Shown here piece by piece: positions 45,741 to 54,659 of a DNA stretch of 64,000 nucleotides. The notes under the pieces are model-generated. The model saw nothing but the letters and a program-made list of their open reading frames with translations. It was not told where the DNA came from and did not search any database. The translations under genes and the position numbers were made by a program. Each line of letters opens with the position of its first letter. Positions within the stretch are counted from its first letter, which is position 1. The stretch is from Roseburia sp. 1XD42-69 (GTDB taxonomy: Bacteria; Bacillota; Clostridia; Lachnospirales; Lachnospiraceae), in contig NZ_RAZG01000012.1 in NCBI RefSeq assembly GCF_003612565.1, positions 1 to 64,000 of the forward strand, read 5' to 3'.

Positions 45741-46877
45741 ATGCATGTTGTTAGAACGTTACAGTTAGAAGAGGGGATGATTACTGCCCTTCCGGTAAAG
45801 ACAAAGGATGGTCAGTTTGTTGCAGACGCAGGGGTTTCCCTGACTCACCACTTAATTGCACAGATTAATTCATGCGGCATCCCCAGTATTGAGATACAGG
45901 ATGATGAACCCGCCGCGGCAGAGGTTCCGGAGACAGCCAAAGCCCCGGAGGCTGCGGAAGCACCTAATATTCCAAAGGGAAATGCACAGAATCCTGCATA
46001 TTCCCAGAGAATTAAGAGTTCCGCCGGTTTTCAGCGTTTCCAGTTTGAATATACAAAGGCTATAGATGATTTGGCGAAAGGGCTTGCCCCTGTTATCAAC
46101 CAAAGCGGTGCTTTTGACAAAGATATGCTCTGTGAAATTGCCTTTCCCCTTATCGACGGGGTGAAAAGTTCCATAGAAATGTTTGATATGCTCCACAATA
46201 TGCGCTCTGTGGACGACAGCATTTACGCCCACTCTATGAATGTAGGGCTGATTTCTGGGATTTTCGGCAAATGGTTAAAGCTCCCCAGGGAGGAAATACA
46301 GCTCTTGGTGCTGGCAGGCCTGCTCCATGATGTGGGCAAGGCAAAAATTCCCCCGGAGGTATTAAACAAACCTGGAAAATACACAGACGAGGAATTTGCT
46401 CTGGTAAAGAGCCATCCCAAGTTAAGTTACGACCTTTTATCCGCATATCCCGACGATTTCCTTGACCCCCGGGTAAAACTGGCCGCTCTCCAGCACCACG
46501 AAAGGCTGGATGGCAGCGGATATCCCCAGGGATTGCAGGGAAACGATATTGACGATTTTGCCATGATGATTGCTGTGGCGGATGTATATGACGCCATGAC
46601 GGCTGCCCGCTCTTACCGGGCGCCCCTGTGTCCCTTCCAGGTTATCGCCGCTTTTGAGAAAGAGGGACTGCAGAAGTACCATCCCAAGTATATTTTGAAG
46701 TTTTTAGAGAAGATTGCCAACGCCTACCAGAAAAACCGCATCCTGTTAAACGACGGAAGGGCGGGGGATATTATTTTCTTAAACAAACAGCTGTCACGGC
46801 CTATTGTCCAGTTAAGCGACGGCTCCTGCGTGGATTTGTCCCGCACCCCAAATCTGAGCATACAATCATTGCTTTAA
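45741..46877 (+). CDS. HD-GYP domain protein, probable cyclic-di-GMP phosphodiesterase
   Basis: The 378-residue protein has an N-terminal domain (MHVVRTLQLEEGMITALPVK) and an Ala/Pro/Glu linker (about residues 55-80). The HD-GYP core follows: HSMNVGLISGIFGKWL, LAGLLHDVGKAKIPPEVLNK, HPKLSYDLL, HHERLDGSGYPQGLQG and VADVYDAMTAARSYRA. The HD and GYP motifs are complete, so it should hydrolyse c-di-GMP. No receiver or membrane helix is present. A C-terminal extension of about 70 residues follows. GGGAGGATTATTAAA precedes the ATG. Standalone gene. Confidence 0.9.
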   Translation: MHVVRTLQLEEGMITALPVKTKDGQFVADAGVSLTHHLIAQINSCGIPSIEIQDDEPAAAEVPETAKAPEAAEAPNIPKGNAQNPAYSQRIKSSAGFQRFQFEYTKAIDDLAKGLAPVINQSGAFDKDMLCEIAFPLIDGVKSSIEMFDMLHNMRSVDDSIYAHSMNVGLISGIFGKWLKLPREEIQLLVLAGLLHDVGKAKIPPEVLNKPGKYTDEEFALVKSHPKLSYDLLSAYPDDFLDPRVKLAALQHHERLDGSGYPQGLQGNDIDDFAMMIAVADVYDAMTAARSYRAPLCPFQVIAAFEKEGLQKYHPKYILKFLEKIANAYQKNRILLNDGRAGDIIFLNKQLSRPIVQLSDGSCVDLSRTPNLSIQSLL

Positions 46878-46886
46878 TTTACATAG

Positions 46887-46921
46887 AAAAACCGTTTGAA
46901 AATTTTTCAAACGGTTTTTTT
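46887..46921. terminator. Bidirectional terminator between HD-GYP gene and murA
   Basis: AAAACCGTTTGAAAA and TTTTTCAAACGGTTTT (46887-46918) form a long perfect stem with T-runs on both strands. It serves two convergent genes. Confidence 0.88.
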
Positions 46922-46937
46922 TCTGTGATTTTCTCTG

Positions 46938-48230
46938 TTAAGACACTTTCAATGTAAATTTCTGAATCTCTTTTTCCGTGGAAACTTTCTCAATCTGAGC
47001 TCCCAGGCTTTCCAGTTTTTCATGGAAACTCTCATATCCCCGCTCAATATAATAGATATCGTCCACAATGGTAATCCCCTCGGCCGCCAGTCCTGCAATC
47101 ACCAGCGCAGCTCCCGCCCGAAGGTCCGGAGCGCTTACCCTGGCCCCTGTATATTTTTCAATTCCAGTGATAATGGCAATATTGCTCTCCACTTTTATGG
47201 AAGCCCCCATACGGGTGAGCTCATCCACATACTTAAATCTATTTTCAAAAATACTCTCGGTTATGGTGCTGGTTCCTTCTGATATCGCCAGCACAGCAGA
47301 CATCTGGGGCTGCATATCGGTAGGAAATCCTGGATAGGGCAGAGTCGTCACCTGGGTGTGGTGCAGGGGCTTAGAGGCCACTACCCGCACTGCATCGTCC
47401 AATTCTTCTATCTCACATCCCACTTCAATTAATTTTGCCGTGGTGGCCTCCAAATGCTTGGGAATCACGTTTTTTACCGTCACATCCCCTCTGGTGGCTG
47501 CCGCCGCAAACATAAATGTGCCCGCTTCAATCTGGTCGGGAATAATGGAGTAATCTGTCTTGTGCAGCCGCTCCACCCCGGAAATACGAATCACATCTGT
47601 ACCGGCGCCCCGGATATTTGCCCCCATGCTGTTTAAACAGTTGGCCACATCCACCACATGGGGCTCCTTGGCTGCATTTTCAATGGTGGTTTTTCCCTCT
47701 GCCATTGCTGCCGCCATCATAATATTTATAGTAGCTCCCACAGAAACCTTATCCAGATAGATATGCGTTCCCCTTAAAGTGTCTGCAACCGCAGAAATCA
47801 GCCCATGATGAATATCCACCGCTGCTCCCAGGGCGCGAAAACCTTTTAAGTGCAAATCGATAGGCCGGCTTCCAATATCACATCCCCCTGGAAGGGCAAC
47901 CTCCGCCTTTTTGTATTTTCCAAGAAGGGCACCCAAAAGATAATAAGACGCACGGATTTTTTTAATATACTCATAGGCCACCGTCAGATTACTAATCATG
48001 GAGCCGTTGATTTTTACAGTATGGGCATCCACCCGCTCCACCATGGCGCCAATGCCCTCTATGGCATTGAGCATTACATTGATATCCCGCACATCGGGAA
48101 GGTTCTCTATTGTAACGGTCTCATCCGTCATAATTGCCGTTGCCAAAATAGCAAGAGCCGCATTCTTGGCTCCCCCTATCTCAACTTCTCCAACCAGCGG
48201 ATTCCCACCCTTAATAATATACTGATCCAT
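46938..48230 (-). CDS. murA: UDP-N-acetylglucosamine 1-carboxyvinyltransferase
   Basis: MurA adds enolpyruvate to UDP-GlcNAc, the first committed step of peptidoglycan synthesis and the fosfomycin target. The 430-residue enzyme begins YIIKGGNPLVGEVEIGGAKN, has the active-site Cys117 in LPGGCDIGSRPIDLHLKGF, so it is fosfomycin-sensitive in principle, and the C-terminal half AGTFMFAAAATRGDV, YPGFPTDMQPQMSA. Firmicutes often have two copies (MurAA, MurAB); which one this is cannot be told. Monocistronic with its own promoter. Confidence 0.95.
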   Translation of the reverse strand: MDQYIIKGGNPLVGEVEIGGAKNAALAILATAIMTDETVTIENLPDVRDINVMLNAIEGIGAMVERVDAHTVKINGSMISNLTVAYEYIKKIRASYYLLGALLGKYKKAEVALPGGCDIGSRPIDLHLKGFRALGAAVDIHHGLISAVADTLRGTHIYLDKVSVGATINIMMAAAMAEGKTTIENAAKEPHVVDVANCLNSMGANIRGAGTDVIRISGVERLHKTDYSIIPDQIEAGTFMFAAAATRGDVTVKNVIPKHLEATTAKLIEVGCEIEELDDAVRVVASKPLHHTQVTTLPYPGFPTDMQPQMSAVLAISEGTSTITESIFENRFKYVDELTRMGASIKVESNIAIITGIEKYTGARVSAPDLRAGAALVIAGLAAEGITIVDDIYYIERGYESFHEKLESLGAQIEKVSTEKEIQKFTLKVS

Positions 48231-48274
48231 ATCGCACCTCTATGCTTAACTATAGAATTCACATACAAACATTA

Positions 48275-48304
48275 ATTATAGTAACTATACAATTCTTTTG
48301 TCAA
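48275..48304 (-). promoter_or_regulatory. Promoter of murA
   Basis: On the minus strand a perfect TTGACA (48299-48304) and TATAAT (48275-48280) are 18 bp apart, 45 bp before the murA start. Confidence 0.78.
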
Positions 48305-48380
48305 GAATTTTCTGTATATGTAACATGTGTAATAATTTGGTAACAATATAAGCTGTTCAATCAGCATTAGTATACCACAT

Positions 48381-49886
48381 CTATCGGATATAGTCCAATG
48401 GATTCACCTGAGAACCGTTAATTAATATTTCAAAATGTACATGGGGTCCTGTGGAACGTCCCGTATTTCCGCTTAAGGCGATACTCTGCCCCTGCTCCAC
48501 ATGCTGTCCCGGAGATACCAGCACCTTACTCAAATGACCATACCTGGTCTGTCTTCCGTCAGGATGATTGATATAAACCGCATATCCATATCCTCTCACT
48601 GCCCCGGCGATGGACACAGTCCCCCCGCTTGAGGCATACACATTTGTACCGATAGGAGTTGCCCAATCCACGCCTTTGTGCATTCTTCCCCATCTGCTGC
48701 CGTAACCGGAGGTAAACCTTCCTCCCCCCAAAGGCTTGATATAGCTTGGAGGCACAATGGTCCCCTCCTCCACAATCGTGGGCACCGCCTCCCTGAGAAT
48801 CTGGGTATGTTCTGTAATTCTGGAAATTTCAATTCCATTCTCACTTACCACAATATCATTGACTCTTCTTAGGCCTTCCGCACCTTCCTGGCGCACTTCC
48901 CTGCGGTTCGTATACCAGCCGTCATTTTTTATCACCTGGTCCTCTGCCTCGTAGGTTTCCTCATATACGATACCCTGGGACACTTTCAGGGAAATGTCCG
49001 GCCTTGGCACCGCCACAATCAGTTCCTGGTCCGTATAAACCGGCGCATCCTCCCCGGAGAGTTCGTTAAGGCTCATAATGGAATCTACGGAAGTCTCAAA
49101 TTTTTCTGCAATGATAGATAAACAATCTCCTGCTTCTACTACATATATTGTATTCGTTTCTTTTTCTTTTGTTACCTCTTCCACAGAGGCGGAAGCATCC
49201 GCCAGTTCCTCTTTTCTCACCACATTTTCATATCCAAAAACAGTATCTGCAAAATCCATAGCCAGAATACCTGTCTTTTCCTGGTAGTTTTTTTCATCAA
49301 AAACTTCTTTTTCCATGTCTAGCAACTGGGCGTTTATCCCTGCAAAAAGGTCATTTCCATGCATCTCCTGGGATTCTTTTTGTATATCCGCCATAAAAGC
49401 CCCCTCATACCCTGCAGGCTTCCGAAAACGCACGTAAAAATCACCGCCCCCCTCCGTATGGTTTTTTACCCCCTCCAAAAAGGCCATGGCCTCTTCCTCC
49501 GTGGCAAAATTTGCAGAAAAATCTTCAGTAGTAACGGTATAAGCAGAAATTTTTTCGTTTATTTTATTTTGTTTTAATTTCTCCGCCACCTGCTGTTCCA
49601 TCTCTTCCACAGGCATCATGGGCTCAAAAAGTTTATCCTTGATTTGATAATCCACCTGAGTGGTGAGATACATATATCCCTTTGTATCTTTCATCGCCTT
49701 GCGTTTTGCCTCCCGAATCAGTTTTTCCACATCCGCTGATTTGGGCATTGAGCCGATTTTTTCTCCCTCAACGTAAATTTCATAGTAAGGCTGGCCCAAC
49801 GAGATATACTGGGTAAGGGCTGCCCCTAAAAATAGCGCCCCTAAGGTGCCAACACAACCTGCTTCTATCTTTTGTCTTTTTTTCAT
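48381..49886 (-). CDS. Cell-wall endopeptidase with LysM, G5 and M23 domains
   Basis: The 501-residue protein has an N-terminal signal anchor (GTLGALFLGAALTQYISLGQ) and a roughly 200-residue alpha/beta region. A LysM module follows (about 248-292, VVEAGDCLSIIAEKFETSVD), then a G5 domain (about 300-380) and a C-terminal M23 zinc peptidase with RMHKGVDWATPIGT and GPHVHFE as metal-binding motifs. It probably cleaves peptidoglycan cross-bridges during growth or division. The M23 active-site set appears complete. It is nine bases upstream of nothing on its strand except murA, and follows the ABC exporter genes. Confidence 0.9.
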   Translation of the reverse strand: MKKRQKIEAGCVGTLGALFLGAALTQYISLGQPYYEIYVEGEKIGSMPKSADVEKLIREAKRKAMKDTKGYMYLTTQVDYQIKDKLFEPMMPVEEMEQQVAEKLKQNKINEKISAYTVTTEDFSANFATEEEAMAFLEGVKNHTEGGGDFYVRFRKPAGYEGAFMADIQKESQEMHGNDLFAGINAQLLDMEKEVFDEKNYQEKTGILAMDFADTVFGYENVVRKEELADASASVEEVTKEKETNTIYVVEAGDCLSIIAEKFETSVDSIMSLNELSGEDAPVYTDQELIVAVPRPDISLKVSQGIVYEETYEAEDQVIKNDGWYTNRREVRQEGAEGLRRVNDIVVSENGIEISRITEHTQILREAVPTIVEEGTIVPPSYIKPLGGGRFTSGYGSRWGRMHKGVDWATPIGTNVYASSGGTVSIAGAVRGYGYAVYINHPDGRQTRYGHLSKVLVSPGQHVEQGQSIALSGNTGRSTGPHVHFEILINGSQVNPLDYIR

Positions 49887-49894
49887 AGTATCCC

Positions 49895-51652
49895 CTATTC
49901 CGCCTCTTTCGCCGCCACAAACTGGCTGTTGTACAATGTGGCATAAAATCCATTTTCCGCAAGGAGCTTTTCATGGTTTCCCTGCTCCAAAATATGGCCG
50001 TCTTTCATCACAAGTATCACATCCGCCTCTTTTATGGTAGAGAGGCGGTGGGCTACAATAAAGCTGGTGCGCCCTTCCATCATTTTTGCAAAGGCTTTCT
50101 GAATTTTTATTTCCGTTCTCGTGTCAATGGAGGAGGTAGCCTCATCCAAAATGAGCATGGAGGGCAGGGAAAGCATCACCCTGGCAATGCATAAAAGCTG
50201 CTTCTGCCCCTGGGAGAGCCCCCCTCCCTCCTCGGTAATCCAGGTGTCATACCCCTTGGGGAGCCTTTTAATAAAACTGTGGGCATGGGATGCCTTTGCC
50301 GCCTGAATCACGTCCTCCCTGGAAGCATCCGTCCCCATACGGATATTGTCAAAAATGGTTCCCTCCCTGAGCCAGGTTTCCTGGAGAACCATACCGTAGG
50401 AAGAGCGCAGGCTCTTTCTTGTAATATCCCTGATATCCTCCCCTTCCACCTGGATCGCCCCGGCGTCCACATCATAAAACCGCATCAAAAGATTAATTAA
50501 AGTGGTTTTTCCGCAGCCTGTGGGCCCCACAATAGCTACCCGCTGCCCCGGAAGGACATCCAGGTTAAAATCCACAATAAGATTCTGGCCTTTGGTGTAG
50601 GAAAAATCCACATGGGAAAGGCTCACATTTCCCTTTACCCCCGTAAGTTCCCCTGCATCCCTGTCGCTGACCTGGGGTTCCTCTTCAATAAGCTCTAAAA
50701 TCCTCCCTGCACAGGCGATGGCATTCTGAAGCTCTGTCACCACGCCGGAAATTTCATTGAAAGGCTTTGTATACTGGTTGGCGTAACTTAAAAAGCTGGC
50801 AAGCTGCCCTACGCTGATTTGTCCCATCACCGCCGCCACTGCCCCGAAAATCCCTACCCCTGTGTACACCAGGCTGTTTACAAAGCGGGTGCTGGGATTC
50901 GTCATGGAAGAAAAAAATGTTGCCTCCAAAGAATATTTCCGCAGCCTTTCGTTTATCTCATCAAAGCGGACAAGTACTTTCTCCTCCTGTCCGAAAGCCT
51001 GGACCACTTTCTGGTTTGCAATCGTCTCCTCAATAAGAGCCGTCTGCTCCCCCCTGGCCTCCGACTGGCGTTTAAACATGACATAAGTTCTTTTTGCAAT
51101 AAAGCTTGCTACAAAAAGGGAGAGGGGCGTGATGCAGATAACCACCAGGGCAATTTTGTACTGGATACTGACCATAAAGCATAGGGTGCCCAGTATGGTG
51201 ATAACACCGGTAAAAAACTGGGTAAATCCCATTAAAAGCCCCTCTGCCACCTGGTCTGCATCGGCAATCACCCGGCTGACCAGTTCTCCGTAAGACCTGG
51301 TGTCCAGATATTTCAGGGGAAGAATCTCAATTTTTGCAAAGGCATCTTTTCGCATGTCCCTGACAATCTGATAGGTAATGCGGTTATTGCACACATTTAA
51401 AAGCCACTGGGCTGCAGAAGTTATTAAAACTACAATTAATATTGTTTTTATCGTTTGGAAAACTCCTGGAAAATCCACTTTCCCCTCCGACACGATACAG
51501 TCGATGGCGCTGCCTGTAAGAATGGGCACATAGAGGGTCAACACTGCGGACACCCCAGCAAAAAGCAAGGACGCCAATATCAGCCAGGTGTATTTGCGAA
51601 TATAGCCGAGGAGCTTTTTTACTGTTCCCCACTGGGTCTTGTTTTTAGCCAT
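49895..51652 (-). CDS. ABC exporter half-transporter, consensus ATPase site partner
   Basis: The 585-residue protein has six transmembrane helices (about residues 20-310) and an ATPase domain with Walker A GPTGCGKTTLINLL, signature GLSQGQKQLLC, Walker B SMLILDEATSSIDTRTE and switch His in VAHRLSTI. The signature is LSQGQ instead of LSGGQ. With the upstream subunit it forms a heterodimer, as in BmrCD and TM287/288, exporting drugs or lipids. The ATG at 51652 overlaps the upstream stop by eight bases with AAGGAGGG before it. Confidence 0.9.
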   Translation of the reverse strand: MAKNKTQWGTVKKLLGYIRKYTWLILASLLFAGVSAVLTLYVPILTGSAIDCIVSEGKVDFPGVFQTIKTILIVVLITSAAQWLLNVCNNRITYQIVRDMRKDAFAKIEILPLKYLDTRSYGELVSRVIADADQVAEGLLMGFTQFFTGVITILGTLCFMVSIQYKIALVVICITPLSLFVASFIAKRTYVMFKRQSEARGEQTALIEETIANQKVVQAFGQEEKVLVRFDEINERLRKYSLEATFFSSMTNPSTRFVNSLVYTGVGIFGAVAAVMGQISVGQLASFLSYANQYTKPFNEISGVVTELQNAIACAGRILELIEEEPQVSDRDAGELTGVKGNVSLSHVDFSYTKGQNLIVDFNLDVLPGQRVAIVGPTGCGKTTLINLLMRFYDVDAGAIQVEGEDIRDITRKSLRSSYGMVLQETWLREGTIFDNIRMGTDASREDVIQAAKASHAHSFIKRLPKGYDTWITEEGGGLSQGQKQLLCIARVMLSLPSMLILDEATSSIDTRTEIKIQKAFAKMMEGRTSFIVAHRLSTIKEADVILVMKDGHILEQGNHEKLLAENGFYATLYNSQFVAAKEAE

Positions 51653-53393
51653 TGACGACTCCCTCCTTACTCTGTTTTTCCGGAAACTGGGAGTAATAAA
51701 TTTCCTGGTATACTTCACAGCTATCCAAAAGTTCTTCATGGGTTCCAATCCCTGCCAGCTCCCCATCCTCAAGCACTAAAATCTTATCTGCATACTGAAT
51801 GGAAGAAGCCCTTTGGGACACGATAAACACCGTGGGCTTTTCCTTTAATCCGGCTATAGCTTTCCGCAGGGCTGCGTCTGTGGCATAATCCAGGGCGGAA
51901 GCGCTGTCGTCTAAAATCAAAATTTCCGGCTTTCTCACCAAAGCCCTTGCAATGGTAAGGCGCTGTCTCTGTCCCCCGGAAAAATTTTTGCCCCCCTGGG
52001 ACACATAAGTGTCAAGCCCCTCCTTTTTCTCCACAATCTCCAAAGCCTGGGCTGTCTTTAATGCCTCCCGCATCTCCTCATCCGTGGCATTTTCCCTGCC
52101 CCAGGAGAGATTATCCCGGATAGTACCCTGAAACAGCACCGCCTTTTGCATCACAATTCCCACTTTATTTCTAAGCTCCCCAGGCTCATAGGAAGCCAGC
52201 TCTTTTCCGTCAATGCGTATGGAGCCTTTTGTGTGGGGATAAAAACCGGGAATGAGATGCACCAGGGACGATTTCCCCGAGCCTGTCCCGCCGATTACCC
52301 CTATAGTCTCTCCCCGCCGGGCGGTAAAGCTTATCTCCGTAAGAGATTCCTCTGACGCATCCTGATAGGTAAGGCCCACATGGGAAAAAACCACCATTTC
52401 CTCCCCGGTGCTGCCCCCGGCATCTTCTGCCGGTGTCTCTCTCGTCTCCCCCTGGGGAACTTCAAAAATCGACTGGATACGGTTGCCGCAAGCAATGGCC
52501 TTTGTCACAGTCACAATGAGGTTTGCCAGTTTTATCAGTTCCACAAGAATCTGCCCCATATAATTCACCAAAGCAACCACTTCCCCCTGGGTGAGAATCC
52601 CTAAGTCCACCTGCAGGGCCCCTTTGTAAATCAAATAAGCTGTGGCAGCATTAATCATCACATAGGTCACAGGATTTAAAAGCCCGGAAATCTTTCCCAC
52701 AAACATCTGCATTCCAGTAAGCTCTTGATTTCTCTTTTCAAATTCACTTATCTCCTGCTCCTCCAAGTGAAAAGCCCGGATAACCCTTACCCCGGTAAGA
52801 TTTTCCCTGGCACACTGGGTAACGGCATCCAGTTTTCCCTGAACTTTTTTATAGAGGGGAATGCTTATTGCCATCACCCCAAAAACTACCAGGGATAAAA
52901 GAGGGATAATAACCACAAATGTCATCGCCCCGGAAACGTCAATGGTAAACGCCATCACCATGGCCCCAAACACGATAAAGGGGGAGCGCAGGAAAAGCCG
53001 CAGCACCATATTCACACCGGACTGTGCCTGATTTACATCACTTGTCATTCTGGTGATTAAGGTGGCGTCTCCCAGCTTGTCCTGGCTGGTAAAAGAAAGC
53101 TTTTGTATATGGGCAAAAAGCCCATGGCGCACAGCAGTTCCAAAGCCTGCTGCCGCTTTTGCAGAAAAATATTGCGCCGTCACTGCGCTGATAAGTCCCA
53201 CAACGCCTAAAAGGATTAGGATCAGGCACATTTTTATAATATAGGGAATGTCCCCTTCTGCAATTCCCACATCGATAACAGATGCCATCACAAGGGGCAC
53301 CAAAAGTTCAAAAATGGCTTCTAACATTTTAAACAAAGGCGCCAAAACGCACTCTTTTTTATAATCCTTAAGGTATACCAAAAGATTTTTCAC
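51645..53393 (-). CDS. ABC exporter half-transporter, degenerate ATPase site
   Basis: The 582-residue protein has six transmembrane helices and an ATPase domain with Walker A GGTGSGKSSLVHLI, signature NFSGGQRQRLTIA and Walker B EILILDDSASALD. The catalytic Glu after Walker B is Asp here, and the switch His is replaced (FIVSQRASSI). The site built from this Walker B and the partner's LSQGQ signature is thus degenerate; the other is canonical. This asymmetry is typical of heterodimeric exporters. The GTG start follows CAGGAGGACATT. Confidence 0.9.
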   Translation of the reverse strand: MKNLLVYLKDYKKECVLAPLFKMLEAIFELLVPLVMASVIDVGIAEGDIPYIIKMCLILILLGVVGLISAVTAQYFSAKAAAGFGTAVRHGLFAHIQKLSFTSQDKLGDATLITRMTSDVNQAQSGVNMVLRLFLRSPFIVFGAMVMAFTIDVSGAMTFVVIIPLLSLVVFGVMAISIPLYKKVQGKLDAVTQCARENLTGVRVIRAFHLEEQEISEFEKRNQELTGMQMFVGKISGLLNPVTYVMINAATAYLIYKGALQVDLGILTQGEVVALVNYMGQILVELIKLANLIVTVTKAIACGNRIQSIFEVPQGETRETPAEDAGGSTGEEMVVFSHVGLTYQDASEESLTEISFTARRGETIGVIGGTGSGKSSLVHLIPGFYPHTKGSIRIDGKELASYEPGELRNKVGIVMQKAVLFQGTIRDNLSWGRENATDEEMREALKTAQALEIVEKKEGLDTYVSQGGKNFSGGQRQRLTIARALVRKPEILILDDSASALDYATDAALRKAIAGLKEKPTVFIVSQRASSIQYADKILVLEDGELAGIGTHEELLDSCEVYQEIYYSQFPEKQSKEGVVNG

Positions 53394-53423
53394 AATGTCC
53401 TCCTGTTTTCATACAAGCCCTCG

Positions 53424-53462
53424 GTGAAAAATGCTGCAATAAGAGGACTCTCATTGCAGCAT
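53424..53462 (-). terminator. Terminator after the PrsA-like gene
   Basis: ATGCTGCAAT (53431-53440) and ATTGCAGCAT (53453-53462) are perfect arms with an inner GAG/CTC; on the minus strand TTTTTC follows. It separates the foldase from the ABC genes. Confidence 0.78.
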
Positions 53463-53494
53463 ACTGTTTACTTTTAAGTTGCTCCTGACACAAA

Positions 53495-54577
53495 CTATTT
53501 TAATTCCACGCCCTCGGTGGCATCTAAGCCCTCCTCCTCAGCCGGTGCTTCGGTATCCTCCGGGTCTGCTTTTGCGGTAAATCTGTCTTTAAATGTTACT
53601 TTATCCCACTCTTTTCCGTTAATCTCCCATTTTGCCTCATCCCGCCAACCGGACAAGACATCCTCATAATAATCGCTCTTTTTCTGGGACAAAATCTCCT
53701 CTTTCTTCTCCTCTGAAGCTTCCTTGTCATGCTCGCTGTCCAAGCGCAGGACATAGTAGCCGTTTTCTGTCTCCACTACCCCGGAAATGTCCCCCTCCTT
53801 TAAGCCATCCGCAGCTTCCAGAACTTCCTTATTCAAAGAAGAATCCGTATCTTCCGCCGAACCGTAAGACTCTTTGCTCACAGTATACCCTGCATCGGTG
53901 ACGGCCTTCTCAAAATCCTCAGCCTCTGCGATATCCACCGCTTTATCCCTTAACTGGGCCTTTTCTTCCTCTGTATATTCCACTAAATTGGATTCCTCAT
54001 CATACTTTCCTGTGGTACTAATTACCACATAGCTGAAACTCCTCTGGGCCGCTTCCTCATCTGTCACTTCCACATCTGCGCTATCCTCAATACTTTTTCT
54101 CATTTTACTCTGGATGGTGTAGAGCCTTAAAACTTCAAGGATATCCTCTTTGTTCTCCCCGCCAACCTGCTTGATGGCTTCCTTTGAGTTGTCAGCAAGA
54201 AAGGTATCTGCCGCCTTCTCTATAGCCGCCTCTTCCTCCTTGGAAAGTTCCACATGATACTCCGCCATATGGGCCTTTAAGAGATACATATTTTCCAGGC
54301 TGTCCGCCACATCTCTCTTTACGTCCTGGGCTAAAGTACTGCCGTTTCCATAAAGGTCTTTCTCCCACATATCCTCCCCAAAATAAGCAGTATAAAATGA
54401 ATCGTAATTTGCCTGCTGGTACTTTGCAGTGAAATTTGCAACTCCCATGGTGATGGTGGTATCGTCTAATGTGGCAAACACCGCATCCGAATCAATGGTA
54501 CTTCCGCATCCGCTTAAGGTTATTCCCGTTATGGCTAAAGCTGCAAACAACTTTGCCGCCCTCTCTTTATTCTTCAT
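53495..54577 (-). CDS. PrsA/SurA-like foldase lipoprotein
   Basis: The 360-residue lipoprotein has a signal peptide and lipobox TLSGCGS (Cys24), a SurA N-like helical region with VKRDVADSLENMYLLKAHMA, and a parvulin-like region (about 185-300; FSYVVISTTGKYD, LKEGDISGVVETENGYYVLR). An acidic C-terminal tail follows. PrsA-type proteins help secreted proteins fold outside the membrane. Whether the isomerase site is active cannot be judged by eye. Lgt (16.0 kb) would lipidate it. AGGAGGAACCT precedes the ATG. Confidence 0.85.
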   Translation of the reverse strand: MKNKERAAKLFAALAITGITLSGCGSTIDSDAVFATLDDTTITMGVANFTAKYQQANYDSFYTAYFGEDMWEKDLYGNGSTLAQDVKRDVADSLENMYLLKAHMAEYHVELSKEEEAAIEKAADTFLADNSKEAIKQVGGENKEDILEVLRLYTIQSKMRKSIEDSADVEVTDEEAAQRSFSYVVISTTGKYDEESNLVEYTEEEKAQLRDKAVDIAEAEDFEKAVTDAGYTVSKESYGSAEDTDSSLNKEVLEAADGLKEGDISGVVETENGYYVLRLDSEHDKEASEEKKEEILSQKKSDYYEDVLSGWRDEAKWEINGKEWDKVTFKDRFTAKADPEDTEAPAEEEGLDATEGVELK

Positions 54578-54624
54578 AGGTTCCTCCTAATACTTCTCTA
54601 AAACAATTTTGCCGCCATTTACCT

Positions 54625-54653
54625 ATTATAGTGCTTTTTTTTGTATGCCGCAA
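54625..54653 (-). promoter_or_regulatory. Promoter of the PrsA-like gene
   Basis: On the minus strand TTGCGG (54648-54653) and TATAAT (54625-54630) are 17 bp apart, in the 82-bp gap after mfd. Confidence 0.65.
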
Positions 54654-54659
54654 GACTTT

